64,000 nt of DNA from Bradyrhizobium liaoningense. GTDB taxonomy: Bacteria; Pseudomonadota; Alphaproteobacteria; Rhizobiales; Xanthobacteraceae. The notes beneath the pieces were generated by a model that was not told where the DNA came from, did no database searches, and worked only from the letters and a program-made list of their open reading frames with translations. The position numbers were made by a program, and so were the translations under genes. The stretch is from positions 248,001 to 312,000 of the forward strand of contig NZ_JAFCJT010000003.1 of the NCBI RefSeq assembly GCF_018130785.1, in the 5' to 3' direction. Of the stretch, positions 1-11,364 are shown piece after piece (position 1 is the stretch's first letter; each line of letters opens with the position of its first letter).

Positions 1-13
1 CCGAATGGGACAG

Positions 14-44
14 AAAAAAAGCCGGGCTCAAGCGAGCCCGGCTT
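14..44 (-). terminator. Rho-independent terminator
   Basis: A perfect 9-bp stem (GCCGGGCTC / GAGCCCGGC) with a 4-base loop is followed on the minus strand by seven consecutive T residues. It would end transcripts coming from the LysR/trxB side or from the candidate small RNA. Confidence 0.85.
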
Positions 45-140
45 AAGGTATTGGCCACGTGAGGCCGACACAATCACCTTCCAAGAGGGATTACTGAACT
101 CCCGCGCCACTGGAGGAGGGGGACAAATGCGCAACGCGAA
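14..140 (-). ncRNA. Candidate small RNA ending at an intrinsic terminator
   Basis: No protein gene occupies the space between the LysR stop codon and the strong terminator at 14-44, about 170 bases further on. Read on the minus strand, this stretch has a pyrimidine run (CCCCCTCCTCC, about 117-127 on the plus strand) that could pair with Shine-Dalgarno sequences, then a GGCC/GGCC hairpin near 50-64, then the terminator. Rhizobial trans-acting sRNAs of the alpha-r14 type carry CCUCCUCCC loop motifs, so an sRNA is plausible. The 5' end is not defined by anything visible. The stretch could equally be the 3' untranslated region of the trxB-LysR transcript. Confidence 0.3.
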
Positions 141-195
141 GGCTCAGCGTGCAAGCAGTATGGGCTTGACGAGCGCCATGCAGCAACCGTCCAAG

Positions 196-214
196 CCGCA
201 TGTCAGACATGCGG
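196..214. repeat. Short palindrome at the LysR stop codon
   Basis: CCGCATGTC-A-GACATGCGG is a perfect inverted repeat whose right arm ends three bases from the LysR stop codon. It has no T-run, so it is either a weak 3' stabilising hairpin or a protein-binding site. Confidence 0.4.
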
Positions 215-217
215 AAA

Positions 218-1141
218 TCAGGACGGCCAGCGCTGCGCCTTGCTCACCACGAAGTCGCGGAACACCTGCACGCGTGCGACCGTCTTCAACTCCTCGGGAT
301 AGACGAAATACGTGTCGAGTTGGATCGAATCCGATTCGCCGAACAGCTGCACCAGTCGGCTCTGTTCTTCGATCAGATAGTCCGGCAGCGCCGCGATGCC
401 GAGGCCTTGCTGGCAGGCGCGGACGAGGCCGAGGATGTTGTTCACCCTGAAATAGGCCTCGCGCGGACCAGAGCCGTTGCGGCCGGCTTCGACCAGCCAG
501 TTGCGGTTCTGAAGATGCGGCGCGAAGTTGCCGTCGGAGAGCGTGATGATGCGGTGGGAGTCGAGCTCCTCGAGCGTGCGCGGCGTACCGAAGCGCTTGA
601 TGTAATCAGGCGAGCAATAGGCGTGGAAGCCCATCGCGAACAGCTTGCGCTGGATGAGGTCCGGCTGCGTCGGCTTGCGGGTGCGGATCGCGACATCCGC
701 CTCGCGCATCGACAGGTCGAGTTCCTCGTCGGTAACGATCAGCGAGATCCGGATCTCCGGATAGAGCGCAGTGAACTCGCCGAGCCGCGGGATCAGCCAG
801 TTGATGCCGACGCCGGGCGTGGTGGTGATCTTGAGGTCGCCGCTCGGCCGCTCGCGGCTGTCGGTCAGCTTGGCGCGCGCCGCCTGGAGCTGCATGAACA
901 CGTCATGCGCAGTGCGGAACAGCAGGTCGCCCTGCTCGGTGAGGATCAGGCCGCGGGCGTGGCGGTGGAACAGCGAAACCGAGAGCTCCTGCTCCAGCGC
1001 CGAGACCTGGCGTGACACCGCCGATTGCGACAGGCCGAGCTGCTCGCCCGCATGCGTGAAGCTGCCCGCTTCCGCCGCCGCGTGAAACACCTTCAGCTTG
1101 TCCCAATCCATATCCGTAAATCCGTCGCGTGTTCGAGGCAT
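218..1141 (-). CDS. LysR-family transcriptional regulator
   Basis: A LysR-type regulator: an N-terminal winged helix-turn-helix (FHAAAEAGSFTHAGEQLGLS, then SAVSRQVSALE) followed by a periplasmic-binding-protein-like effector domain. Length is about 307 residues, normal for the family. Two starts are possible: ATG at 1141 (MPRTRD), used here because it lies 6 bases after the trxB stop, and ATG at 1111 (MDWDKLK), which matches the usual short N-terminus of the family. Neither has a strong ribosome binding site. The near-contact with trxB suggests co-transcription. The effector is unknown; a role in redox control is possible from context only. Confidence 0.9.
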   Translation of the reverse strand: MPRTRDGFTDMDWDKLKVFHAAAEAGSFTHAGEQLGLSQSAVSRQVSALEQELSVSLFHRHARGLILTEQGDLLFRTAHDVFMQLQAARAKLTDSRERPSGDLKITTTPGVGINWLIPRLGEFTALYPEIRISLIVTDEELDLSMREADVAIRTRKPTQPDLIQRKLFAMGFHAYCSPDYIKRFGTPRTLEELDSHRIITLSDGNFAPHLQNRNWLVEAGRNGSGPREAYFRVNNILGLVRACQQGLGIAALPDYLIEEQSRLVQLFGESDSIQLDTYFVYPEELKTVARVQVFRDFVVSKAQRWPS

Positions 1142-1146
1142 GATCT

Positions 1147-2112
1147 TTATTCCGCTGCGGCGCGCTCGCTGGCGCGCAGGGCCAGGAAACGTTCGGCTTC
1201 GAGGGCTGCCATGCAACCGAGGCCGGCGGCCGTCACGGCCTGACGATAGGTCTCGTCGGCGACGTCGCCGGCGGCGAACAGGCCGGGCACCGAGGTGGCG
1301 GTCGAGTTCGGGGCGACCTCGACATAGCCCGACCGTTTCAGCTTGACCTTGTCCTTCACGAGCTCGGTCGCCGGCGCATGGCCAATGGCGATGAACACGC
1401 CGTCGGTCTTCACGTCCGTGAGCGCGCCGGTCTTGACGTTCTTCAGGCGCACATGGGTGACCTTGTTCGGGTTCTCGGTGCCGCAGATCTCGTCGACAGC
1501 TGAGTCCCAGACCACCTTGATCTTCGGGTGCTTGAACAGACGCTCCTGCAGGATGCGTTCGGCGCGGAAGTGATCGCGACGATGCACGATGGTGACCTGC
1601 GAGGCATGGTTGGTGAGGTACAGCGCTTCCTCGACTGCGGTATTGCCGCCGCCGACCACCACGACCTCCTTGTTGCGGTAGAAGAAGCCGTCGCAGGTGG
1701 CGCAGGCCGAGACGCCGCCACCCTGGAATTTCGCCTCAGAGGGCAGCCCGAGCCAGCGCGCCTGGGCGCCGGTGGCGAGGATGACGCTGTCGGCGAGATA
1801 GACGTCGCCGCTATCGCAGGTGAGGCGGAACGGCCGCTGCGAGGTGTCGAGCTTGATCACGAGGTCGGAGACGATCTTGGTGCCGACATGCACCGCCTGC
1901 TTCTCCATCTGCTCCATCAGCCAGGGGCCCTGGATCACGTCGGCGAAGCCGGGATAGTTCTCGACATCGGTGGTGATGGTGAGCTGGCCGCCCGGCTGGA
2001 TGCCCTGGATCAGGATCGGCTCGAGCATCGCGCGCGCGGCGTAGATCGCCGCGGTATAGCCGGCGGGGCCGGAGCCAATAATGACGACCTTTGCATGAAC
2101 AGGAGCGGACAT
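1147..2112 (-). CDS. trxB: Thioredoxin-disulfide reductase
   Basis: Cytoplasmic flavoenzyme that uses NADPH to reduce thioredoxin. At 321 residues it is the standard low-molecular-weight form. Visible motifs are the FAD-binding GSGPAGYTAAIYAARA at about residue 13, the redox-active CATC (Cys137 and Cys140), the NADPH-binding GGGNTAVEEALYL, and the C-terminal FAD motif GLFAAGDV. It is followed by a LysR gene in the same direction and is divergent from an Lrp/AsnC-type gene, an arrangement common in alphaproteobacteria. The start at MSAPVHAK gives the usual N-terminal extension before the Rossmann fold. Confidence 0.97.
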   Translation of the reverse strand: MSAPVHAKVVIIGSGPAGYTAAIYAARAMLEPILIQGIQPGGQLTITTDVENYPGFADVIQGPWLMEQMEKQAVHVGTKIVSDLVIKLDTSQRPFRLTCDSGDVYLADSVILATGAQARWLGLPSEAKFQGGGVSACATCDGFFYRNKEVVVVGGGNTAVEEALYLTNHASQVTIVHRRDHFRAERILQERLFKHPKIKVVWDSAVDEICGTENPNKVTHVRLKNVKTGALTDVKTDGVFIAIGHAPATELVKDKVKLKRSGYVEVAPNSTATSVPGLFAAGDVADETYRQAVTAAGLGCMAALEAERFLALRASERAAAE

Positions 2113-2377
2113 TTCGATGGACGCCTTTCACGGGGGATTTGCAGCGCGGGCGCGGAACGTGCCGGGAGGCCTCGCGGAGGCGCTGAAATATCAGAGCTAA
2201 TCTAAGCCTTCTGGTGAGCTATGCAAGAATTGCATTCCCTGTCGGCGGATTTTTCCAACAGGGAACAAAAGTCGATTGCGCTGCACGCGCAATAAAATTG
2301 CTCAATCGCTGCGAACTGGCTATGAGGATTGCGTCAAATCCATCGATACCGCCGCAAAGGCCAGGAGTTCCAATCAC

Positions 2378-2857
2378 GTGTCGCGGAACCTAGACGAGAT
2401 CGACCTGAAGATTCTCACCGAGATCCAGGCCGACGGTCGAATCACGAATGTCGAGCTGGCCAAGCGCGTCGGCATCTCGCCGCCACCTTGCCTCCGCCGC
2501 GTCCGGGCGCTGGAGGAGGAGGGGTATATCCACGGCTATCGAGGCCTGCTCGACGCCCGCAAGCTCGGCTTCGACGTCACCGTGTTCGCCGCCGTGCACC
2601 TGTCCAGCCAGGCCGAGGCGGATTTGCGCGCCTTCGAGGAGTTCGTCCGCGCCGAGCCCCTGGTGCGGGAATGCTGGATGCTGTCGGGCGAGGTCGATTT
2701 CATCCTGAAATGCGTCGCGCCCGACATGGCCACCTTCCAGGATTTCGTCACCCACCTGACCGCGGCGCCCCATGTCCGCAACGTCCGGACCTCGCTGGTG
2801 CTGCATAACTCGAAATACGAGGCTGCGGTGCCGCTGGACGTGAAGGGAAGAAGGTAG
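2378..2857 (+). CDS. Lrp/AsnC-family transcriptional regulator
   Basis: Feast/famine regulator of about 159 residues. The N-terminal helix-turn-helix begins LDEIDLKILTEIQADGRITN and contains ELAKRVGISPPPCLRRV; the C-terminal part is the RAM/AsnC ligand-binding alpha-beta sandwich (FAAVHLSSQ, GEVDFILKC). I chose the GTG start at 2378 because AGGAG lies 12 bases upstream and the protein then begins MSRNLDEIDLK, the usual start for the family. The frame is open further upstream, but that part does not look like protein. Divergent from trxB across about 265 bases, so it may share control elements with it. The regulated amino acid is unknown. Confidence 0.93.
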   Translation: MSRNLDEIDLKILTEIQADGRITNVELAKRVGISPPPCLRRVRALEEEGYIHGYRGLLDARKLGFDVTVFAAVHLSSQAEADLRAFEEFVRAEPLVRECWMLSGEVDFILKCVAPDMATFQDFVTHLTAAPHVRNVRTSLVLHNSKYEAAVPLDVKGRR

Positions 2858-2869
2858 GGGGCTCTTCGT

Positions 2870-2937
2870 CATTGCGAGCGTAGCGAAGCAATCCACTCCG
2901 CGGAAAGATTCTGGATTGCTTCGCTGTGCTCGCAATG
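2870..2937. repeat. Dispersed palindromic repeat (CATTGCGAGC type)
   Basis: Two inverted arms, cattgcgagcgtagcgaag... and ...cttcgctgtgctcgcaatg, enclose a short CTCCGCGGA-like centre. It follows the Lrp gene directly. From memory this is a very common intergenic palindrome in Bradyrhizobium and Rhodopseudomonas; only one copy is in this window. Confidence 0.75.
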
Positions 2938-2990
2938 ATGCATGGAGAGAGCGCGAACCCCTCACATTCCGAGCAACACGCCGAAACAAG

Positions 2991-3013
2991 GAGGCCGCGC
3001 AATGCGCGGCCTC
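2991..3013 (-). terminator. Probable terminator after greA
   Basis: GAGGCCGCGC-AAT-GCGCGGCCTC is a perfect 10-bp stem. On the minus strand it is followed by CTTGTTTC, a weak T-rich tail. It sits 28 bases past the greA stop, between convergent genes, so it could act in both directions. Confidence 0.65.
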
Positions 3014-3041
3014 TTCAAAACGTCATCGCAGCGGCAAATCC

Positions 3042-3515
3042 TTACCGCCACTCCACCTTGGTGATCTCATACGCCTTGGCACCGCCGGGGGCGTTGACCT
3101 CGACGGTCGAACCCTTCTTCTTGCCGATCAGCGCGCGCGCGAGCGGCGAGGTGATGGAGATGCGGCCCTTCTTGGCGTCGGCCTCGACCTCGCCCACGAT
3201 CTGCCACACCGTCTTTTTCTCGGTGTCCTCGTCGACCAGCGTCACGGTGGCGCCGAACTTGATGGTGTCGCCGGACAGCTTGGATATATCGATGATGTCG
3301 GCGCGCGCGAGCTTGTCTTCGAGCTCGGCGATGCGGCCTTCATTGTGGGACTGCTCTTCCTTCGCGGCATGATATTCCGCGTTCTCCGACAGGTCGCCGT
3401 GCGAGCGCGCTTCCGCAATATGCTCGATGATGCGCGGACGGTCCTCGGACTGGCGCTTCTTCAATTCTTCCCCGAGCGCGGCAAATCCGGCCGAAGTCAT
3501 CGGAACCTTTTCCAT
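3042..3515 (-). CDS. greA: Transcription elongation factor GreA
   Basis: GreA stimulates RNA polymerase to cleave backtracked RNA. The 157-residue protein has the N-terminal coiled coil ([20 protein letters not shown]), the acidic tip region with [20 protein letters not shown], and the C-terminal FKBP-like domain ending [12 protein letters not shown]. The start at 3515 ([10 protein letters not shown]) is preceded by GGACGAGAGAG; the frame is open upstream but without protein-like content. It lies 213 bases downstream of carB on the same strand, with an inverted-repeat terminator after it. Confidence 0.97.
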   Translation of the reverse strand: MEKVPMTSAGFAALGEELKKRQSEDRPRIIEHIAEARSHGDLSENAEYHAAKEEQSHNEGRIAELEDKLARADIIDISKLSGDTIKFGATVTLVDEDTEKKTVWQIVGEVEADAKKGRISITSPLARALIGKKKGSTVEVNAPGGAKAYEITKVEWR

Positions 3516-3728
3516 CGTCTCTCTCGTCCTTCGATCGTGCGCCCCAGAACGCGGATGGGCGCCGCAACCTTGATTCGTCAGTCTTTTGGAGCCCAACGCA
3601 TGGGCCGCCGGAAGCCGACAGATATGGGCTTGGCAACGGAACAGAACAACCACAATGGCCGGGCAGTTCCTCCGGCCATTCTGGCTTCATTGCCAATCAC
3701 TTAGCGGGGGCTTCGCCACCGCTAGCGA

Positions 3729-7193
<3,465 letters not shown>

Positions 7194-7222
7194 CAACTCT
7201 CGCCGGACTGGATTTTGGGCAC

Positions 7223-7251
7223 AAAAAAAGGGCGCGCTTGCCGCGCGTCCC
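7223..7251 (-). terminator. Intrinsic terminator or attenuator just upstream of carB
   Basis: On the minus strand, GGGACGCGC-GGCAA-GCGCGCCC forms an 8-bp GC stem with one bulged base, followed by TTTTTTT. It lies 85 bases after the MFS stop codon and only 30 bases before the carB ATG. It can terminate the MFS transcript, but any carB promoter upstream of it would also have to read through it. Confidence 0.85.
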
Positions 7252-7335
7252 TGAGCCGAGAGCGCGGGGGTCTCCCTCGCGCGCGGGTGGGTCTTAGACC
7301 AGATTCCGGGGCGGCGAAACCCCGAAAAACGCCCA

Positions 7336-8505
7336 TCAACCGGCAATTTTGACGGGTTTTGGCCGTGCGTGCCAGCCACGGGCGAGATGCACCAGAAGCG
7401 AGGCCGCAACGCTCGATCCGCCGATCCAGCCGAGGTCGTTTGGCGAGAGGGTGGCCAGCACCGCGCCGCCCAGGGCACCGCCGATGGCAAAGCCGAGATA
7501 CATTGAAGAGGCGTTGAGCGAGAGTGCGATCATCGAGGCCTGCGGCTCAATCCGGATGATGCTGGCGATCTGGGCTGGATAGAACGCCCAGCCCGAGATG
7601 CCCCAGAGGAAGATCGCGCCGAGCACCGCATAATGAGCCTGTCCGGGCATCAACTTCAGGACCAGCGAATGCAGGATCAGGGCGCTCGCCATGCCGGCGA
7701 GCCCGAGGCCTGCGGTGGCGAACGTCCCGAGCCGGTCGGCCAGGACACCGCCCAGCATGTTCCCGATCGCGGCGGCGCCGCCGAACACCAGCAGCGCGAG
7801 GCTGATCTGCGCGGCGTCGAAGCCGAGGCTGCGCAGCGGGACTGCGAAATAGGTGAACACGGTGAAGCCGCCGAGCCCCCATAAAATCGTGATCAGAAGC
7901 GCGATCAAGACATGGCCGTGACGCGCCACCGCCAGCCGCTCGCCGAGCGAGGCGGTGTTGCGGGGCAGGCCGCGGGGCAGGCCAAGCAGCAGGCCGGCAA
8001 GTGCAACCGTGCCGATCAGGGCCACCATGGCAAAGGTCGCGCGCCAGCCGAGCAGGCTGCCAACGAGATTGCCGAGGGGAACGCCGATGACGGTCGCAAC
8101 CGTGAGCCCCGAGGTGACCAGCGCCACCGCGCGGCCGCGCCGTTCGGGCGCGGCGACGGCGACCGACACGGCGAGCGCCGTCGGCATGCACAACCCGGAG
8201 CCCAGAGCCATCAACATGCGCGAGGCCAGCAGCAGGGCGTAGTTCGAGGCCACCATGGCAGCGAGGTTTCCCGCGATGAAGGTGGACAGCGCCAGCGCCA
8301 GCACGGTGCGGCGGTCGATGTTGTTCAGCGTCACCGCCAGGATCGGCGAGCCCACGGCATAGGTGAGGGCGTAGGCGGTGACCAATTGGCCGGCGGCCGA
8401 GACGGAAATCGTGAGATCAGAGGCGATCGACGGCAAAAGTCCTGCAATGACAAAGCCTTCGGTGCCGATCGCGAAGGCCGAGAGGGCCAGCCAGAACACG
8501 CTCAT
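7336..8505 (-). CDS. MFS efflux transporter (DHA1 type)
   Basis: Twelve-helix inner-membrane drug/H+ antiporter-like permease of 389 residues. The first helix reads [22 protein letters not shown], as in the AraJ/YdhP/sugar-efflux group. A motif-A-like loop (NNIDRRTVL) follows helix 2 and an antiporter-type motif C region ([11 protein letters not shown]) lies in helix 5. It is divergent from an ArsR-type gene, and the intervening 100 bases carry repeated operator-like sites, so repression by that regulator is likely. The exported compound cannot be told from sequence. Confidence 0.93.
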   Translation of the reverse strand: MSVFWLALSAFAIGTEGFVIAGLLPSIASDLTISVSAAGQLVTAYALTYAVGSPILAVTLNNIDRRTVLALALSTFIAGNLAAMVASNYALLLASRMLMALGSGLCMPTALAVSVAVAAPERRGRAVALVTSGLTVATVIGVPLGNLVGSLLGWRATFAMVALIGTVALAGLLLGLPRGLPRNTASLGERLAVARHGHVLIALLITILWGLGGFTVFTYFAVPLRSLGFDAAQISLALLVFGGAAAIGNMLGGVLADRLGTFATAGLGLAGMASALILHSLVLKLMPGQAHYAVLGAIFLWGISGWAFYPAQIASIIRIEPQASMIALSLNASSMYLGFAIGGALGGAVLATLSPNDLGWIGGSSVAASLLVHLARGWHARPKPVKIAG

Positions 8506-8521
8506 TGGACAATATCCCTAT

Positions 8522-8588
8522 GTTCAACGTTTATTGAACTATTGAACGTGCGAGCCAGATGAGTCAATTGGTTCAAGAACTATTGAAC
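8522..8588. promoter_or_regulatory. Probable ArsR operators in the divergent MFS/arsR promoter
   Basis: The 12-mer GAACTATTGAAC occurs twice, at 8536-8547 and 8577-8588, each near-palindromic (GTTCAATAGTTC on the other strand). Additional half-sites GTTCAA occur at 8522-8527 and 8571-8576. This fits paired winged-helix repressor sites controlling both the MFS gene and the ArsR gene. Confidence 0.65.
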
Positions 8589-8605
8589 ATTGCGGCCGCT
8601 TTGCT

Positions 8606-8992
8606 ATGATTCCCCGGGTCATGAGCCGCGCACCTCTCCATCCCACCCGCGAGCAGATCGAGCTGCCGATGGTTCTGGATTGCCTCAGCGATCCGATCCG
8701 GTTGGCCATCGTCTATCAGCTCGCCCAGCAGGAACGTGTCAGCAGCGAACTCTGCTGCGGCGACTTCAGCGGCCTTTCCGGCAAATCCAACCTCGCCTAC
8801 CACTTCGCCAAGCTGCGCGAATGCGGCCTGATGCTGACGCGCGTGGCGGGAACCAATCGCTTCATGCGGCTGCGCCGCGAGGATCTGGATGCACGCTTTC
8901 CGGGGCTGCTCGATGCTGTACTCAGCTCCGCGGCCAAGGATGCCGACCGGCTTCAGCTCATCGCCGAGTGCGATGTGACTGTTGCGGGTTGA
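8606..8992 (+). CDS. ArsR-family winged-helix regulator
   Basis: A 128-residue winged-helix protein. Segments typical of the family are LPMVLDCLSDPIRLAIVYQL, the recognition region GLSGKSNLAYHFAKLRECGL, and the wing TRVAGTNRFMRLRREDL. A Cys pair (ELCCGDF) precedes the recognition helix; this is not the classical ELCVCDL metal box, so metal sensing is uncertain. ATG at 8606 and ATG at 8621 (MSRAPLH) are both possible starts. Divergent from the MFS exporter, which it probably represses. Confidence 0.9.
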   Translation: MIPRVMSRAPLHPTREQIELPMVLDCLSDPIRLAIVYQLAQQERVSSELCCGDFSGLSGKSNLAYHFAKLRECGLMLTRVAGTNRFMRLRREDLDARFPGLLDAVLSSAAKDADRLQLIAECDVTVAG

Positions 8993-9046
8993 AGCTGAGA
9001 CGATTGTACGCCACGCCCGACTTCGCCCTTCGGGCTTCGTCGATGC

Positions 9047-9100
9047 AGCCTTCGCGACGAAAGGGCTCGCCTGGCCGAAGCGGCGTCAGCCGCGAAGGCT
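9047..9100. repeat. Inverted repeat abutting the tRNA-like gene
   Basis: AGCCTTCGCG (9047-9056) and CGCGAAGGCT (9091-9100) are perfect inverted arms. The right arm overlaps the encoded CCA end of the minus-strand tRNA. The adjoining sequence TACGCCACGCCCGACTTCGC resembles a repeat I associate with tRNA-flanking regions in Bradyrhizobium. On the minus strand it may form a 3' processing hairpin. Confidence 0.45.
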
Positions 9101-9175
9101 GGAGACCCGGCCTGGATTTGAACCAGGATGAAGAGCGTTGCACCGCCCTCGCGTAGACGCTTCCGCCACCGGGCC
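9100..9175 (-). tRNA. Atypical tRNA, Cys-type (anticodon GCA), possibly degenerate
   Basis: Read on the minus strand, 76 bases fold as a cloverleaf: acceptor GGCCCGG/CCGGGTC (7 bp, one G-T), T arm CCTGG-TTCAAAT-CCAGG (perfect), discriminator T and an encoded CCA. U73 plus a GCA triplet fits tRNA-Cys identity. Departures from the norm are a D loop without the GG dinucleotide (GCGGAAGCGTCTACGC) and an anticodon arm that pairs best as AGGGC/GCTCT with an 8-base loop GGTGCAAC. It could be a working unusual tRNA-Cys, a specialised isoacceptor or a pseudogene; whether a normal tRNA-Cys exists elsewhere cannot be seen here. Confidence 0.6.
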
Positions 9176-9229
9176 GCGGCGATCTTTACCGATTGGCGTG
9201 TGACAAGCCACCTCGGCCAATCGTTATGC

Positions 9230-9931
9230 TTAACGAACCAGAGGCGGCCGCGCCATGAAGGTCATGCGCCAGCGATTATGGCCGATATTGGTGTGGGCGC
9301 GCTGGACCGCGAAACCGGCTGCGGTCAGCTTGGCGACGATCTCGTCCTCGCTATAGCGCTGAAGCCCGATGCGCGTGCGGAGATGACGGTAATCTGACAG
9401 CGCAGTGCTGATCAGCCCGACCAGCGCGTCCTTCAGGAAGCCGTGTCGCAGGCCGAAGCTGAGTAGCGCCATCACATCCCTGAACATGCCCACGTTGGGC
9501 TGCAAGATATCTCCGAGCACGAGCTTGCCGGACGGGGTCAGCAATCGCCGGATATTGATCAGCGCGGCATCGAGCTCGTCCGGCGCCATATATTGCGCGA
9601 CCGAGTTCATCACGACGAGGTCGATGGATTGATCCTGCATCTTGCGGACGTCATCGAGCGAGCGGACCCGGATTTTTGTATTCGGGGCAAAGCGCGCGAT
9701 CAGCCGGCCGCGCACGCCGGGGGCCGGCTCAGCGAGAATCAGCTTGCCGCAGGCCGCGGCGACCTGGCTCGCCGACAGCGCCTCGCCGCAGGCATAGTCG
9801 AGCACCGTCGCCTCGGGCGATGCGATGTAGCCGATGATGTCCCGCGCGATGATCTGGAAGTGCAAATCGCGATGCAGCTTGCTGACATAGATCGTATGCG
9901 TGGAGTCGTAGTAATCGATCCAATCGTCCAT
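9230..9931 (-). CDS. Class I SAM-dependent methyltransferase
   Basis: A 233-residue Rossmann-fold methyltransferase. Motif I is VLDYACGEAL (about residues 43-52), the post-I acidic position is LAEP, and motif IV-like VVMNSVAQYM and motif VI GKLVLGDILQPN follow. The N-terminal MDDWIDYYDSTHTIYVSKLH resembles methyltransferases found in surface-polysaccharide or lipid loci, but no such genes are nearby. Substrate unknown. It stands alone between the tRNA-like gene and the divergent Dps gene. Confidence 0.85.
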   Translation of the reverse strand: MDDWIDYYDSTHTIYVSKLHRDLHFQIIARDIIGYIASPEATVLDYACGEALSASQVAAACGKLILAEPAPGVRGRLIARFAPNTKIRVRSLDDVRKMQDQSIDLVVMNSVAQYMAPDELDAALINIRRLLTPSGKLVLGDILQPNVGMFRDVMALLSFGLRHGFLKDALVGLISTALSDYRHLRTRIGLQRYSEDEIVAKLTAAGFAVQRAHTNIGHNRWRMTFMARPPLVR

Positions 9932-10045
9932 GGTATTTCGTAGGTCCCGGCCAAACGGTTCCTGTCAAGGAACCGGCGCTGCCCGCCTGCGTTAGGGGTG
10001 CGGCGGCGCGCCGTCAATGTCCGCGTCCTAACAGGAAGGTTTCCC

Positions 10046-10570
10046 GTGAGCAAAGCCCCCACCAAGGTCTCGCCCGATCTCGATACCCCCACCGATCTGT
10101 CGCCCGATGGGGTCAAGAAGGTCTCTGAGGCGCTCAACGCGCTTCTGGCCGACGCATTCGCGCTCTATCTGAAGACCAAGAATTTCCACTGGCACATCAG
10201 CGGCCGGCATTTCCGCGACTATCATCTGCTGCTCGACGAGCAGTCCGACCAGATCTTCGCCACCACCGACCAGCTCGCCGAGCGCGTCCGTAAGATCGGC
10301 GGCGCCACGCTGAAGTCGATCGGCCAGGTCGCAAAGCTCCAGACCATCAAGGACAACAACGAGGACTACGTCCCGCCACGCGAGATGCTGCGGGAGCTGA
10401 TGCAGGACAACAAGCACGTCGCGGCTGCGATGCGCAAGGCGCACGACGTCTGCGACGACGCCGGCGACGTCGCCAGCGCCAGCATCCTCGAAAACTTCAT
10501 CGACGAGACCGAGCGCCGGACGTGGTTCCTGTTCGAGGCCACCCGCCAGGAAGGCGGCAACGAGGCGTAG
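10046..10570 (+). CDS. dps: Dps-family ferritin-like DNA-protection protein
   Basis: Dps proteins form 12-subunit cages that oxidise and store iron and protect DNA. The 174-residue product has the ferroxidase signature split between subunits: TKNFHWHISGRHFRDYHLLL and DEQSDQIFATTDQLAERVRKIG. A disordered, Pro/Thr/Asp-rich N-terminal tail precedes the four-helix bundle. The GTG start at 10046 is preceded by AGGAAGG at a good distance; the open frame further upstream is not protein-like. It stands alone, with a dispersed repeat immediately downstream. Confidence 0.95.
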   Translation: MSKAPTKVSPDLDTPTDLSPDGVKKVSEALNALLADAFALYLKTKNFHWHISGRHFRDYHLLLDEQSDQIFATTDQLAERVRKIGGATLKSIGQVAKLQTIKDNNEDYVPPREMLRELMQDNKHVAAAMRKAHDVCDDAGDVASASILENFIDETERRTWFLFEATRQEGGNEA

Positions 10571-10582
10571 GGGTACCCTGCC

Positions 10583-10671
10583 GTAGGGTGGGCAAAGGCG
10601 CGCAAGCGCCGTGCCCACCATCTATCCTTGCGGCTAATATTGGTGGGCACGCTCCGCTTTGCCCACCCTAC
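10583..10671. repeat. Dispersed palindromic repeat (GTAGGGTGGGCAAAG type), copy 1
   Basis: Arms gtagggtgggcaaagg and ctttgcccaccctac are inverted around an inner pair gtgcccaccat / attggtgggcac. A second copy of the same family is at 21803-21881. It lies between the convergent Dps and cupin genes and may act as a bidirectional terminator. Confidence 0.85.
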
Positions 10672-10687
10672 AGCGCCGCGCTTGTCG

Positions 10688-11209
10688 CTACCGCCACAGC
10701 CTCATCAAAGCTCCATCCCTGCCCGTCACCGGATCGGCTGGCGGCAGCGCGACCTCGGGAATCGTCTTCAGTGCCCTGGCGTGGTTCGCTGGCGTTGCCC
10801 GCGTCACCACCATCTTCGATCCCGGCGGATAGGCGCCGATGATGCAGAAATCGTCGCTCGCCCTGATGCACTGATGTCCAGTGCCGGCCGGCAGGATCGC
10901 GACGTCGCCCGCCCTGATCTCCAGCTCCTGGCCATGATCGCCGCCGAAGCGCACGCGAGCACTTCCGCGCGCGACGCCGAGCGCCTCATGCACCGTCGCG
11001 TGATAGTGCAGATAGTCGTAGACGCCGTTGCGCCACGTGCCGCCCCAGCCATTCGCTTCGAACAGGTTTTCGATGGTCTCCTCGGGACGCCCGGAATCGA
11101 GCTTCACCGCACCCTGATAGACCAGGAAGGGAAGGATGTTGTTCGGCACGAGCCCGTCATCTTCGAACACGATGGCGAGTGGCTCGGCATTGTCGCGGAC
11201 GGCGGACAT
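10688..11209 (-). CDS. Cupin-domain protein (YjlB-like)
   Basis: A 173-residue single-domain cupin. The metal-binding first motif is recognisable in HYHATVHEALGV and the second in LPAGTGHQCI. The N-terminal FEDDGLVPNNILPFLVYQGAV and the WGGTWRNGVYDYLHYH region match uncharacterised YjlB-type cupins. Likely cytoplasmic; reaction unknown. It sits downstream of carA on the same strand, but a terminator hairpin separates them. Confidence 0.85.
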   Translation of the reverse strand: MSAVRDNAEPLAIVFEDDGLVPNNILPFLVYQGAVKLDSGRPEETIENLFEANGWGGTWRNGVYDYLHYHATVHEALGVARGSARVRFGGDHGQELEIRAGDVAILPAGTGHQCIRASDDFCIIGAYPPGSKMVVTRATPANHARALKTIPEVALPPADPVTGRDGALMRLWR

Positions 11210-11307
11210 GGCAGGGCTCCTGCGTGAGCGTAGCAGGAATCAACGAGGGGCGTGAGACGACGTTCCTCGCGTCCGGGCGAACCGCAGCGGCGAGCCCGGA
11301 ATGACAA

Positions 11308-11331
11308 GAGCCCGGGTCAAGGCCCGGGCTC
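11308..11331 (-). terminator. Probable terminator after carA
   Basis: GAGCCCGGG-TCAAGG-CCCGGGCTC is a perfect 9-bp stem located 34 bases past the carA stop. On the minus strand the tail is TTGTCATTCC, so it lacks a full T-run. Confidence 0.6.
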
Positions 11332-11364
11332 GATGTCGTCGAGGCAGTTGCAGGAGAGCCAGCG

